NCBI RefSeq assembly: GCF_003287275.1 | Contig: NZ_QEVW01000003.1 | Location: 186,001-250,000, forward strand | DNA from: Paenibacillus taichungensis | GTDB lineage: Bacteria; Bacillota; Bacilli; Paenibacillales; Paenibacillaceae | Length of the DNA: 64,000 nt | Reading direction: 5' to 3' | Shown: piece by piece, positions 21,325 to 29,677 of the stretch | Position numbering within the stretch: position 1 is the first letter of the stretch | Layout of the letters: each line of letters opens with the position of its first letter | Translations under genes and position numbers: made by a program | The notes under the pieces: generated by a model | Told to the model about the DNA's origin: nothing | Seen by the model: the letters and a program-made list of their open reading frames with translations, nothing else | Databases searched by the model: none

Positions 21325-22062
21325 TTAGTTTATTTCCGACAAGCTTGGCGATTTGCCTTCCAACGGAAGTGTATCTTTCAGCGTCCATAACTCATCGTAA
21401 CTGGAAATCTGAAGATCGGCTTTGGACAAGTCCTGGTCACCTGATCCCGGATTGCGGTATCCGATACACCGCATGCCTGCACTTTTGGCGGCCTGAACAC
21501 CATTGCGCGAATCCTCAATGACAAGACAGTTCGAAGGGGATGCTCCAATCATTTCAGCTGTAGTCAGGAAAATATCCGGAGCCGGTTTGCCGTTCGTGAC
21601 TTCTTCACCTGTCATTCGGACCTCAAAGTATTTTCCGAGTCCGGTCTTGTCCATGATCAGATCAATCAGTGCACGTGGAGATGAAGAAGCAACGGCTATC
21701 GGAATGTGCTGCTCATGCAGCCAGCTTAACCAGCGTTCTACGGAAGGCATGGCTGTCAGCTTCGGGTGAGCCAGCATCGTCTGCATCACATTATGTTGAT
21801 GGTAGGCGAGGGCTTCTTCCACGGTAGCCGTCAACCGGTGCTTGTCCAATACTTGTCGCCACATCGATTCCAGAGTGACTCCAACATAGGTGTGATGTTC
21901 TTCCTCCGTCATTTTTGCGCCAAAATGGGCAAAAGAGCTGCGTTCAATCTCGAAATAAATCGGTTCGCTGTCAATCAGTACGCCATCCATGTCAAAAATG
22001 ACCGCCTGAATGCTGTCATCCTTCGACTCTCCCAGCCCGTCAAACTTCTTGTTTGCTACCAT
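21325..22062 (-). CDS. HAD-IA phosphatase, beta-phosphoglucomutase-like
   Basis: A 245-residue HAD subfamily IA hydrolase. D24 and D26 lie in IFDMDGVLIDSEP, the motif II serine in AVASSSPRA, the motif III lysine in NGKPAPDIF and the motif IV acids in LVIEDSRNGVQAAKSAGM. The helical cap lies between motifs I and II. Relatives are sugar-phosphate phosphatases and beta-phosphoglucomutases. ATG follows GGAGGAGG. It is the last of four minus-strand genes (transporter, aminotransferase, dehydrogenase, this gene), starting 71 bases after the dehydrogenase, so it may remove a phosphate from an aminosugar intermediate. That role is inferred from context. Confidence 0.85.
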   Translation of the reverse strand: MVANKKFDGLGESKDDSIQAVIFDMDGVLIDSEPIYFEIERSSFAHFGAKMTEEEHHTYVGVTLESMWRQVLDKHRLTATVEEALAYHQHNVMQTMLAHPKLTAMPSVERWLSWLHEQHIPIAVASSSPRALIDLIMDKTGLGKYFEVRMTGEEVTNGKPAPDIFLTTAEMIGASPSNCLVIEDSRNGVQAAKSAGMRCIGYRNPGSGDQDLSKADLQISSYDELWTLKDTLPLEGKSPSLSEIN

Positions 22063-22133
22063 GTTGTATTCCTCCTCCAGGATTCTGTAAGCAATTATCT
22101 CTAATTTATCTCAAACATGATTAACTTGCTACA

Positions 22134-23183
22134 TTAGATGCTGGAGCCGCTGGATTGCAGCACCACTTTGATAGCATGTGAAGAAGCTTGAAGTGTACGC
22201 CCCTGAATATCGCAGCCAAGCGTGCGGAATGCCTCTTCGTAATCCTCCAACGGGAACGAGTGGGTGATAATTTTTTTCGCCGGGATAATCTGTTGCTCAA
22301 TCATGTAATGTGCTGTTGCGAATGTGCCCAGAGAGTCGATGGAGCCAATGATTTTCAGACTGCGGTCCACAACTTCCTTGGGATTGAACGATGTGTTTCC
22401 ATCTCTCAGACCGACCAGCATGAGATAACCGCCGCTGGCGAGTTGCGAGAGCACTTGTGTGCCTACAACGCCTGTCGTATCCACAATCATATCAACCTGA
22501 TTAGTTGTAGGTGCGAGCGACTCTATCGCATTTTCAAAGGATGAATGAACCTCCCAACGGTCTGGTGCAATCGAACCTGCAATCGCCAGGCGTTCTTCCG
22601 AGATATCGACGAGACAGCCAGTGACTCCTTTGGAAGCAAGGGCATAGCTGTATAGAATACCAATCGGCCCTGCACCGAGAATAATTGTTCTAAAATTCGG
22701 CAGCAGATGGATCTGATTAATGCCTGTAAGCATGCAGCTCAGTGGTTCAGTCAGGGTCGCTTCCTCATAGCTCACATGGTCCTTTAATTTATACAAAAAG
22801 CGATCCTCGGTTACATAATAATCCGTAAATGTTCCGTCAGCACTCACACCTGTCTCTGTAACCGACTTATGTGTGCAGTGATTTTGTCTGCCTGTTCTGC
22901 ACATGTCGCATTGCCCGCAATAATAGGTAGGATCGATAACAACTCGGTCGCCCGGCTGCAGTGTTGTTACAGCAGAGCCAATAGCAATGACTTCCCCGGC
23001 AGACTCGTGACCAAGAATAACGGATGGTACCGCATGATATTTACCGCTGACAATACCAAGGTCGGTACCGCACACACCCGTTGCCCGGATTCGAACCAAC
23101 ACCTGATTATCTCTCGCGATTTCCGGAACAGGCCGTTCCTCAAGAGCTACATCCCAAGCCGATTTGTATACCAATGCTAACAT
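22134..23183 (-). CDS. Zinc-dependent alcohol/polyol dehydrogenase (MDR superfamily)
   Basis: A 349-residue medium-chain dehydrogenase. Catalytic zinc ligands are C38, H59 and E60 (GVCGTD, GHESAGEV). Four structural zinc cysteines are C89, C92, C95 and C103 (YYCGQCDMCRTGRQNHC). The NAD(P)-binding motif is ILGAGPIGILYSYAL. It resembles sorbitol/threonine dehydrogenases and GutB1-type polyol oxidases. ATG follows AAGGAGG. Its position between an aminotransferase and a HAD phosphatase suggests oxidation of an aminopolyol hydroxyl, as in azasugar synthesis. A 278-base gap with a structured element separates it from the aminotransferase, so it may have its own promoter. Confidence 0.88.
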   Translation of the reverse strand: MLALVYKSAWDVALEERPVPEIARDNQVLVRIRATGVCGTDLGIVSGKYHAVPSVILGHESAGEVIAIGSAVTTLQPGDRVVIDPTYYCGQCDMCRTGRQNHCTHKSVTETGVSADGTFTDYYVTEDRFLYKLKDHVSYEEATLTEPLSCMLTGINQIHLLPNFRTIILGAGPIGILYSYALASKGVTGCLVDISEERLAIAGSIAPDRWEVHSSFENAIESLAPTTNQVDMIVDTTGVVGTQVLSQLASGGYLMLVGLRDGNTSFNPKEVVDRSLKIIGSIDSLGTFATAHYMIEQQIIPAKKIITHSFPLEDYEEAFRTLGCDIQGRTLQASSHAIKVVLQSSGSSI

Positions 23184-23267
23184 GTTAAAACCTCCTTATA
23201 ATAATATGAAATGTAACTATAGCGATTCATTTTAAAAACAGTTTCTGACAAGATACGAAAGTAGTGG

Positions 23268-23460
23268 AGGGGACGAAATCGATTCTGGAGAAGCGGAGCG
23301 TTCGCCTAAAAGCTTTCTGGAAGAAAGCTGCTTCGGAAGCATATGCTATCAACGGATTTTTCCCTCGGAAAAGGGAAATCAAATAAAATCCGGGGATAAC
23401 AGCGATCAGAAGAACGATTCGTAACCGAAACGACCACTTCGAGCAATGGCATTGAAATGT
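23268..23460. repeat. Structured intergenic element, possible dispersed repeat
   Basis: Holds a hairpin with perfect 8-bp arms (23311-23318 with 23322-23329, 3-base loop). It also holds a nested stem (CGGAT at 23353 with ATCCG at 23388, and TTTCCCT at 23359 with AGGGAAA at 23372). A GC-richer half follows. Frames across it contain protein-like text but no start with a ribosome site. The density of stems suggests an RNA leader on the minus strand or a small repeat unit. Confidence 0.4.
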
Positions 23461-23461
23461 T

Positions 23462-24700
23462 TTAATGGACGCTTGCAAGCACCGAATCGAGTCGCTCTAC
23501 AATTTCAACCAACTCATCTTCTGTTGTGGTAAGCGATGGTCTGACCTTAACTACGTTCCCGAAGCCGTAACGTGATCCTCTTAAAATCAGATGCTCATCC
23601 GTGAAGGCGCGATCGATAATGGCGTTTGTTTTATCCGTATCCGGTTCATTATTGTCACCCACCATTTCCAATCCCCACATCAGCCCGACTCCGCGAGCTT
23701 CACCGATGCTTGGATATTTCATGGCCAAATCCTGCAGCAATCCACCTAAAATTTCACCTTTACGTTTCACGTCATCGAGGAATCCAGGTTCGGATACAAC
23801 CTCCAGGGTAGATTTGGCAGCGGTTACGGAGATCAGATTGCTTCCTGAGGTGAAGGAATGTTCATGCTTCTCCAGTACATTCAATCGGGATTGCATCAAT
23901 ACCGCAGCAACAGGTACACCGATTCCGCCGAGACCTTTGGCAAGGGTAATCATGTCAGGTTGGATATCGAATAGTTCGCTGGCGAACATGTACCCGGTGC
24001 GTCCGATTCCAGTCTGCACTTCGTCGGCAATAAGAATGATATTGTATTCATCACACAGTTTACGCAGACGCTTGAAATAACCTGCAGGAGGAATGATATT
24101 GCCGCCATTGCCGAGAATCGGTTCAATAATCATGCAGGCGACTGAGCCGGAGCTCGCATATTCTATGGCATCGGAGATAGCTTCAACGCATTGATATCCG
24201 CAGTCTCCGCTTGAAGATTTGAATGGGCACCGGTAGCAGTATGGTGCAGGGACATGAACGGAGTTGGCTACAGCCGAATTGGGGAACCGTTTCCGTCGGA
24301 AGGCATTTCCCGATATCCCGGTTGCAAATTGGGTCTGCCCATGATGGGACAAGTACAGGCTGATAATATCTGTGGATTGCGTGTATTTCTGTGCAATTTT
24401 GGTCGCACATTCATTGGCGGTTGAGCCCGTAATATCCCGCATCCATCCGGCATTAATGTCGTTTGGAGCATATTCAATCAGATGATCGAGCACTTCATCC
24501 ACATACGGTTCTGTGAAGGAGGAAGACATATGCGTCAGATTGCCGACTTGTTCCTGAATTTTGCTCACGACATGCGGATGATTGTATCCCAGTGACAGAT
24601 TGAATGTACCGGATACTCCATCCAGATATTCAACGCCTGCATCGTCAATCAACTTAATCCCTTGTCCGGTTCTGAAACGGTTTTTGGTTAAAGTTTGCAT
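23462..24700 (-). CDS. Class III PLP-dependent aminotransferase (GabT1-like)
   Basis: A 412-residue class III aminotransferase. The PLP aspartate is D226 in LIADEVQTGIGRTG and the Schiff-base lysine K255 in TLAKGLGGIGVP. GTFNLSLGYNHP and ITGSTANECATKIA mark the substrate and phosphate-binding regions. A Cys-rich insert (C155, C158, C167, C171) precedes the PLP region. The sequence style matches aminotransferases annotated near azasugar pathways, where the enzyme puts an amino group on fructose 6-phosphate, but this cannot be proved here. It lies between the GlcP-like transporter and the zinc dehydrogenase on the same strand. Starts at ATG 24700 after GGAGGGA. Confidence 0.85.
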   Translation of the reverse strand: MQTLTKNRFRTGQGIKLIDDAGVEYLDGVSGTFNLSLGYNHPHVVSKIQEQVGNLTHMSSSFTEPYVDEVLDHLIEYAPNDINAGWMRDITGSTANECATKIAQKYTQSTDIISLYLSHHGQTQFATGISGNAFRRKRFPNSAVANSVHVPAPYCYRCPFKSSSGDCGYQCVEAISDAIEYASSGSVACMIIEPILGNGGNIIPPAGYFKRLRKLCDEYNIILIADEVQTGIGRTGYMFASELFDIQPDMITLAKGLGGIGVPVAAVLMQSRLNVLEKHEHSFTSGSNLISVTAAKSTLEVVSEPGFLDDVKRKGEILGGLLQDLAMKYPSIGEARGVGLMWGLEMVGDNNEPDTDKTNAIIDRAFTDEHLILRGSRYGFGNVVKVRPSLTTTEDELVEIVERLDSVLASVH

Positions 24701-24790
24701 ACGATTCCCTCCATAAATGTAATGTACTAGCCTGAACGAAGATCAACAATTCCGGATTACGCAGGCATCACCCCTCTCAAGAAGCAACGT

Positions 24791-25999
24791 TCAAATCTCT
24801 TTACTCTGTTGTGCGAGAGTTCCACTTACACTACTGTTCCTTACGTTCCAGAGATGAGAGAGTACAAGAGTGAGGAGCAGAATCAGACAGAATCCGGCCA
24901 AAATCCAGATCGTATTCACTACAGGCCACGCACTCATGCTCCAACCGGTTACATACTGCAAGATGGCGCCACCGATACCGCCTGAGGCAATCAGGATACT
25001 GGTTGTGCGCTCAGTCATGCCGGGAATCAAAATGTTGGCATAGACTAGTGCGATACAGAACAGTCCTGACATGAATAATCCGGTTCCGAAGATTAGCAGG
25101 TATGTTGCCCATTGGCCTGTTACGAACACCATGGCAACGGCGAACAGAAGTGTACCTACCGTACTCCAGATCAGGAAAGGCATGTAGTTGACGGCTTCAG
25201 CAATTTTTCCGGAAAAAAGACGACCGATAATCATGGCAATCCATAGAATGGATACACTGAGTGAAGCGACAGATTCCTGTAACTGTAATCTTTCGACTAG
25301 AATGGAAGGCAAGAAGTTCATTAGGCCTAACTCCAGACCCATGTAAACGAAGAAAAAGATGACGAAGATTGTGAGCAGTCCCAGATGTTTTCTGGAATAC
25401 TGGGATCTGCCCGTTGCATGTCCAACGGTATTTTCACCAGCTTGTTTCAGATAAGAAGCGGCGGAGGTGGGCATGGTCACCCATAACAGCATGAGAATAA
25501 GGGATAACGCGGAAACGGTATAGAACGTAAGATGCCAAAGATTCAGCCAAATATATAAGGCAGCGACTGCCGGAATGAGAAGTGCTCCGAGGGCAAAGTA
25601 CACATCAAGCTTGGACATCGCGACTGCCTTCTGATTTTCCGTAAATTCTATCGTAAACGCACCAACGGAGGGTTCAATGATGCCAGAACCAAACCCGACA
25701 ATTATGGTTAGAAGAAGAACAACTGACCAGGATGGCAAGAATCCGAGAACCGCATAGGCAGCCACAATACAGATCAATGCGATGGTTAACATGGATTTTC
25801 TGCCAATGCGGGCAGTCATGGAAGGAGCAACGAGCACCCCGACAAGAAAACCGAGGAACTGCAAAAACAACAAAAATCCGCCATCACTATAACCACGCTC
25901 ATAATGTGTCAATAAAACGGGTAGAAGTGCACCAAGTACAACGCTGGTTATGCCGATTATTAGATAAAACCCACAGCTTAAAGCGAAAATTCTCCTCAT
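24791..25999 (-). CDS. MFS transporter, GlcP-like sugar symporter
   Basis: A 402-residue, 12-span major facilitator protein. The motif A loop between helices 2 and 3 reads APSMTARIGRKSM. Several blocks resemble the B. subtilis glucose/mannose symporter GlcP: FLQFLGFLVGVLVAPSM, GFGSGIIEPSVGAFTIEF, MSKLDVYFALGALLIP and YMGLELGLMNFLPSILV. GlcP is encoded with the ntdABC aminosugar genes in B. subtilis, which makes its place at the head of this cluster notable. It could import a sugar precursor or export the product. ATG follows GGGAGGGC. The aminotransferase starts 90 bases downstream. Confidence 0.87.
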   Translation of the reverse strand: MRRIFALSCGFYLIIGITSVVLGALLPVLLTHYERGYSDGGFLLFLQFLGFLVGVLVAPSMTARIGRKSMLTIALICIVAAYAVLGFLPSWSVVLLLTIIVGFGSGIIEPSVGAFTIEFTENQKAVAMSKLDVYFALGALLIPAVAALYIWLNLWHLTFYTVSALSLILMLLWVTMPTSAASYLKQAGENTVGHATGRSQYSRKHLGLLTIFVIFFFVYMGLELGLMNFLPSILVERLQLQESVASLSVSILWIAMIIGRLFSGKIAEAVNYMPFLIWSTVGTLLFAVAMVFVTGQWATYLLIFGTGLFMSGLFCIALVYANILIPGMTERTTSILIASGGIGGAILQYVTGWSMSAWPVVNTIWILAGFCLILLLTLVLSHLWNVRNSSVSGTLAQQSKEI

Positions 26000-26182
26000 G
26001 TGTTGCCCTCCCTGAGATGGATATAAATTTTATATTATGTAAATAATGTTTCTTTCGTATATAACTTATACCATAATTATGCAATTGTACATGCTTTTTA
26101 TTGTGAAATAATGTTAACTTTTGGCGAATGAATGATCTTACTCACACAATGTTCAACCTAAAACGATTTCGTGTCGAAGCGA

Positions 26183-26220
26183 AAAAAGTTTCCTTGTCTG
26201 TAATAGACAGGAAACTTTTT
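26183..26220. terminator. Bidirectional terminator
   Basis: AAAAAGTTTCC...TGTCT (26183-26199) pairs with AGACAGGAAACTTTTT (26205-26220) with one bulged base. It has A and T runs on both sides, so it can act on both strands. It lies just beyond the 3' end of the minus-strand gene at 26263. Confidence 0.8.
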
Positions 26221-26262
26221 GATGATCAGATCCTTATGAATAAACCTAGGCTATCGTCCCCA

Positions 26263-26832
26263 CTAGGCGGTCTGCACAAAGAAAATTCCATCCAAGGGTG
26301 CATGAGCAGACGCAAGGCCATTTCGTAATAACAAATATCCATTAGCATCAGAAAGTCCCAGTATATCCTGATAGGGATGGGGGAAATCCCCGGAATAAAT
26401 CTGACAAACGAATTGATAGTCCTCTAGTAGATGGCTAATTCCTTTCGCACCGTTTGGTAGTATGGAAGAGAAAAATGAAAAGGCAGGGAAATCCTGTTCC
26501 TCTATTTGTATTTCGGTCAATCCTACTCCGCATAAAGGAATGGATTGAATGGGACATACGGAAGTTAGTGGCTCTGAAGATACGGATACATATGTACATC
26601 CAGCTAGAATATTTTCCTTCCATTCCAGCTCATCCCCCGTATAGGACACCTGATCCAAAAAGTATTCCGAAGCGGAATAGGTGGAGAAGACCGAAATATA
26701 CTTCCCAGGGGGCAACGAAGGGATATGCAGCTGTTGTAAAAGTGTATTGCAATCAATGGAGAACAAATGCAACAAGGGCTGACTCTCCTGATTAAGCGGC
26801 CTCTTTGTATCTGGATTAAGCTGTTTAGACAA
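26263..26832 (-). CDS. DUF1963/YwqG-like protein, probably missing its N-terminus
   Basis: A 189-residue frame whose pattern (QPLLHLFSIDCNTLLQQL, PPGKYISVFSTYS, HQILGL-like QDILGLSDANGYLLL) recalls the C-terminal two thirds of the YwqG/DUF1963 family. The only start is a TTG with no ribosome site. Protein-like codons (QPVIFIGYC) continue upstream in the same frame until the TAA that ends the gene at 26866, only 11 codons away. So this may be the rest of one gene split by a nonsense codon. Function unknown. Family call is tentative, made by eye. Confidence 0.5.
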   Translation of the reverse strand: MSKQLNPDTKRPLNQESQPLLHLFSIDCNTLLQQLHIPSLPPGKYISVFSTYSASEYFLDQVSYTGDELEWKENILAGCTYVSVSSEPLTSVCPIQSIPLCGVGLTEIQIEEQDFPAFSFFSSILPNGAKGISHLLEDYQFVCQIYSGDFPHPYQDILGLSDANGYLLLRNGLASAHAPLDGIFFVQTA

Positions 26833-26865
26833 ACAATAACCAATAAATATGACAGGCTGGTGGGT

Positions 26866-27750
26866 TTAATCTTTGACTTGAATCACATGTCCGAACAGCT
26901 TGCGCGCTTTGTCCCAATCGACGCCAAGTTTACCTTGCCAGCCGGCCCAAGGCATCTCCATATCAGATCGGCCTTTGGTATTATTAAGCTGCAACTCACC
27001 GTTCAGGAGATGTTCGTTGTTGGTCCAATGGTCTGTACTTAGGGAGAGAACCTGATTGGGCAGCACACCTACCCTGGACAGCGCTTGAAGAATACTTCTG
27101 CGAATTCCGGCATGTCCTTTGACCAATTTCTCTGCAGTGAGTCGTTTCTCAAATTTTCCCGGAGATTCTTCGTCTTCAGCTTGATCCAGCATATAAAGCA
27201 GTTGATTAAATATAGTGATATCCTCGGGAGTTGGTTTAATAGGTTCCTTCTCAAGTAAATTGATGAATTCTGTCAGATCGGCGTATGCACCTACGCTTGA
27301 CCCACTGTAATCATAACCCTGGTGCAGGGCGTAACGGATATTGGATAGATTCTCCCAGCCCTCATCTCTATGACTGAATCCGCAAACTTTGCAAGCAAGG
27401 AACTGTTCAGTCTCCTCATAAGCATGCATCTGCGAGTGAATCATCATATGATAGCTTGTAAGCGTAGATATGCCTCGTGGATAACTGCCCCCTACACCTG
27501 CAATAAATGCTTGGGTAATCGTCGACCAGGAAAGACGTTCATTCTGCTGGAATGCGATTAGTTGTTGAAGGATATTATCATGGTGGATTAACTCCAGATC
27601 ATTAGCCACCCAGCCTTGTGTAGTCAGTAGCTCCTGCTGGGCAGCAGTTAATGTATCCGTTTGATAGATCATTACTCCTCGTGCTCTGTCATACTCACCA
27701 TTACCGTGTAGATATAATTTTTTAAGCACTCTCATACACTTTTTGTCCAT
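26866..27750 (-). CDS. Hypothetical 294-residue protein
   Basis: I do not recognise this protein. It has no signal or membrane segment. A short Cys pair with a nearby His (FLACKVCGFSH) could bind metal, and the C-terminal part (DMEMPWAGWQGKLGVDWDKA) is Trp-rich. An in-frame ATG at 27810 exists, but AAAGGAG precedes ATG 27750, which is chosen. Its stop TAA is in frame with the DUF1963-like frame immediately downstream, so the two may have been one gene. It is divergent from rluF. Phylogenetic spread cannot be judged from the sequence. Confidence 0.6.
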   Translation of the reverse strand: MDKKCMRVLKKLYLHGNGEYDRARGVMIYQTDTLTAAQQELLTTQGWVANDLELIHHDNILQQLIAFQQNERLSWSTITQAFIAGVGGSYPRGISTLTSYHMMIHSQMHAYEETEQFLACKVCGFSHRDEGWENLSNIRYALHQGYDYSGSSVGAYADLTEFINLLEKEPIKPTPEDITIFNQLLYMLDQAEDEESPGKFEKRLTAEKLVKGHAGIRRSILQALSRVGVLPNQVLSLSTDHWTNNEHLLNGELQLNNTKGRSDMEMPWAGWQGKLGVDWDKARKLFGHVIQVKD

Positions 27751-27950
27751 GCCTAACTCCTTTCCGAAGTTTATGTTGAATTTCCTATGTACTAACGTAT
27801 AACAATTCATTTGCTTCGTTTCATTATAAGTGAGATGATGTGGGATGAAAATCAGTACAAGGTACTAACCTATTGAACGAAGCCGATGAACTGGCAACAT
27901 AAGCTCGCTAATGAACAAGTGGCAATATTACAGATGAGAAGTGGTGGAAC

Positions 27951-28643
27951 ATGCGAATTAACAAATACATAAGTGAAACGGGATACTGCTCCCGCAGGGA
28001 AACGAACCGATTAATTGCAGCCGGGCGCATCACGATTAATGGTAACGTGTGTGAAAAAGGTGCAGACGTAGAGCCCGAGGATATCGTACTCATTGATGGT
28101 GAGGAGATTCCTTTCAATGATCGCGAGCCTGTTTACCTTGCTTTGAATAAACCCATCGGCATTGTCTGCACCGCAGCAGAACAGGTAGAGGGAAACATCA
28201 TTCAGTATGTGAATTATCCCTCGCGTATCTTTGCGATTGGCAGGTTGGATAAGGCGTCCGAGGGTTTGATCTTTCTGACGAATGACGGAGATATTGTGAA
28301 CAAGATGATGCGTTCGGAGCATAACCACGACAAAGAATACGTAGTAACCGTAGACAAACCAGTGACAGACGAATTCGTACGGGCGATGTCGCAAGGGGTT
28401 GAGATTTTGAATGTGGTGACGAAGCCATGTGAGGTATATAAGCATAGTGAGAACGTATTTCGTATCATTTTGACGCAGGGACTTAATCTGCAAATCCGCA
28501 GAATGTGTAAAGCCTTGGGTTACAGAGTGCTCAAGCTGGAGCGCATCCGAATTATGAATGTTACGCTGGAAGGACTGGAGCGTGGGCAATGGAGACATCT
28601 GGAGAGGCAAGAGTTGGAGAAACTTCTATCCATGTTGAATTAG
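27951..28643 (+). CDS. rluF: 23S rRNA pseudouridine synthase, RluF type
   Basis: A 230-residue RsuA/RluB/E/F-family pseudouridine synthase. Residues 1-60 are an S4 RNA-binding domain (MRINKYISETGYCSRRETNR). The catalytic aspartate is D100 in GRLDKASEGLIFLTNDGD. The C-terminal QGLNLQIRRMCKALGYRV is the family's third motif. RluF makes pseudouridine at 23S rRNA position 2604 (E. coli numbering). The LNLQIRRMC form, in place of ....NRQIRRM, favours RluF over RsuA, but the exact target is inferred. ATG follows a GGTGGAAC-type site. A terminator lies 38 bases after the stop. Confidence 0.83.
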   Translation: MRINKYISETGYCSRRETNRLIAAGRITINGNVCEKGADVEPEDIVLIDGEEIPFNDREPVYLALNKPIGIVCTAAEQVEGNIIQYVNYPSRIFAIGRLDKASEGLIFLTNDGDIVNKMMRSEHNHDKEYVVTVDKPVTDEFVRAMSQGVEILNVVTKPCEVYKHSENVFRIILTQGLNLQIRRMCKALGYRVLKLERIRIMNVTLEGLERGQWRHLERQELEKLLSMLN

Positions 28644-28680
28644 AGAAAGGCATCGTTGCGATGTCCCGGCAAAATGAAGA

Positions 28681-28717
28681 GAGGCACTATTCCCATAGGG
28701 ATTAATGCTTCTTTTTT
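28681..28717 (+). terminator. Terminator after rluF
   Basis: Arms 28681-28694 and 28698-28711 pair at 11 or 12 of 14 positions around ATA, followed by TTTTTT. Confidence 0.7.
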
Positions 28718-28750
28718 GAGTTCTGGACGATGGATGAAGCCATAAATATA

Positions 28751-29677
28751 TTATTGAATTTCTGACAACTTACTACGGTAGTCGTCTTTTCTTTGTACTT
28801 TCTTCTCTGAAATAAATGATCCGAGCAACGTTAATAGAGCTCCGAGCAGCGTTATCCTGGTAATCCGTTCATGTAGAATCAGTGCAGAAGCGACGACAGT
28901 AATGACAGGCACCAAATAAATGTACACACTTGTTTTGACGGCTCCCAGAAGATTCACTGCCCGGTTCCAGGTTACAAAACATAAGGCCGAGGCACCCAGC
29001 CCGAGAAAGAGAAAGTTCGAGAGGTTGGCCATATTGGCGAAGCGCCCAAGATCGAAGTGGAATTCGAATAGGAACAAAGCCGGAAGCATGAATAATAGTC
29101 CATAAAAGAATACTTTGCGTGTAGCACCGATGGTGTGATAGGGGAGTTCACCTATTTTGCGCATGAGTATGGAGTAGACCGCCCACACAGCAGGTGCCAC
29201 GAAAGCGAGCAGATCCCCCAGCGGATTCAGTTGCAGAATGAAACTGCCGTTGAATCCAATAAGGATAATGCCAGACAAGGCAATGGTGAAGCCCACGATA
29301 AACCGCTTGTGCAATCTCTCTCCATCCAGGAAGAAATGAGCAAGGACTGCGGTAAAGAAAGGAGCAATCGAAACAATAACACCTACATTGGAAGCGAGGG
29401 TGTACACCAGTGCAATATTTTCAATGAGAAAATATAACGTAACCCCGCATAATCCAGCACCGATAAACAGCATTTCTTCTCGGAGTGAGGTAATTCGCAT
29501 CAACCGCGGATAGATCAGGAAGAGCACTACATAGCCAATCACGAAACGGAAAAAGAGAATCTCCATCGGGGTGAAATCGATCAACAGCACCTTGGTGGAG
29601 ATAAACGTTGTTCCCCAGATCAGGATCGTAAGTAAGGCCAGCGGATGTCCAGTAGAGATTTTGTTCTGACTTGTCAT
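28751..29677 (-). CDS. EamA/DMT-family transporter
   Basis: A 308-residue drug/metabolite transporter with two EamA repeats and about ten hydrophobic spans. [20 protein letters not shown] at the N-terminus is the classic first helix, and [14 protein letters not shown] opens the second repeat. It likely exports an amino acid, nucleoside or other metabolite. Its start overlaps the stop of the upstream AraC gene by 4 bases (ATGA), so the two are translationally coupled and the regulator probably controls the exporter. Substrate unknown. Confidence 0.88.
   Translation of the reverse strand: MTSQNKISTGHPLALLTILIWGTTFISTKVLLIDFTPMEILFFRFVIGYVVLFLIYPRLMRITSLREEMLFIGAGLCGVTLYFLIENIALVYTLASNVGVIVSIAPFFTAVLAHFFLDGERLHKRFIVGFTIALSGIILIGFNGSFILQLNPLGDLLAFVAPAVWAVYSILMRKIGELPYHTIGATRKVFFYGLLFMLPALFLFEFHFDLGRFANMANLSNFLFLGLGASALCFVTWNRAVNLLGAVKTSVYIYLVPVITVVASALILHERITRITLLGALLTLLGSFISEKKVQRKDDYRSKLSEIQ

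Noticed and set aside
23227..23478. An 83-codon minus-strand frame between the aminotransferase and dehydrogenase genes
   Set aside because: It overlaps the aminotransferase end, lacks a ribosome site and lies over a strongly paired element, so the frame is probably incidental.
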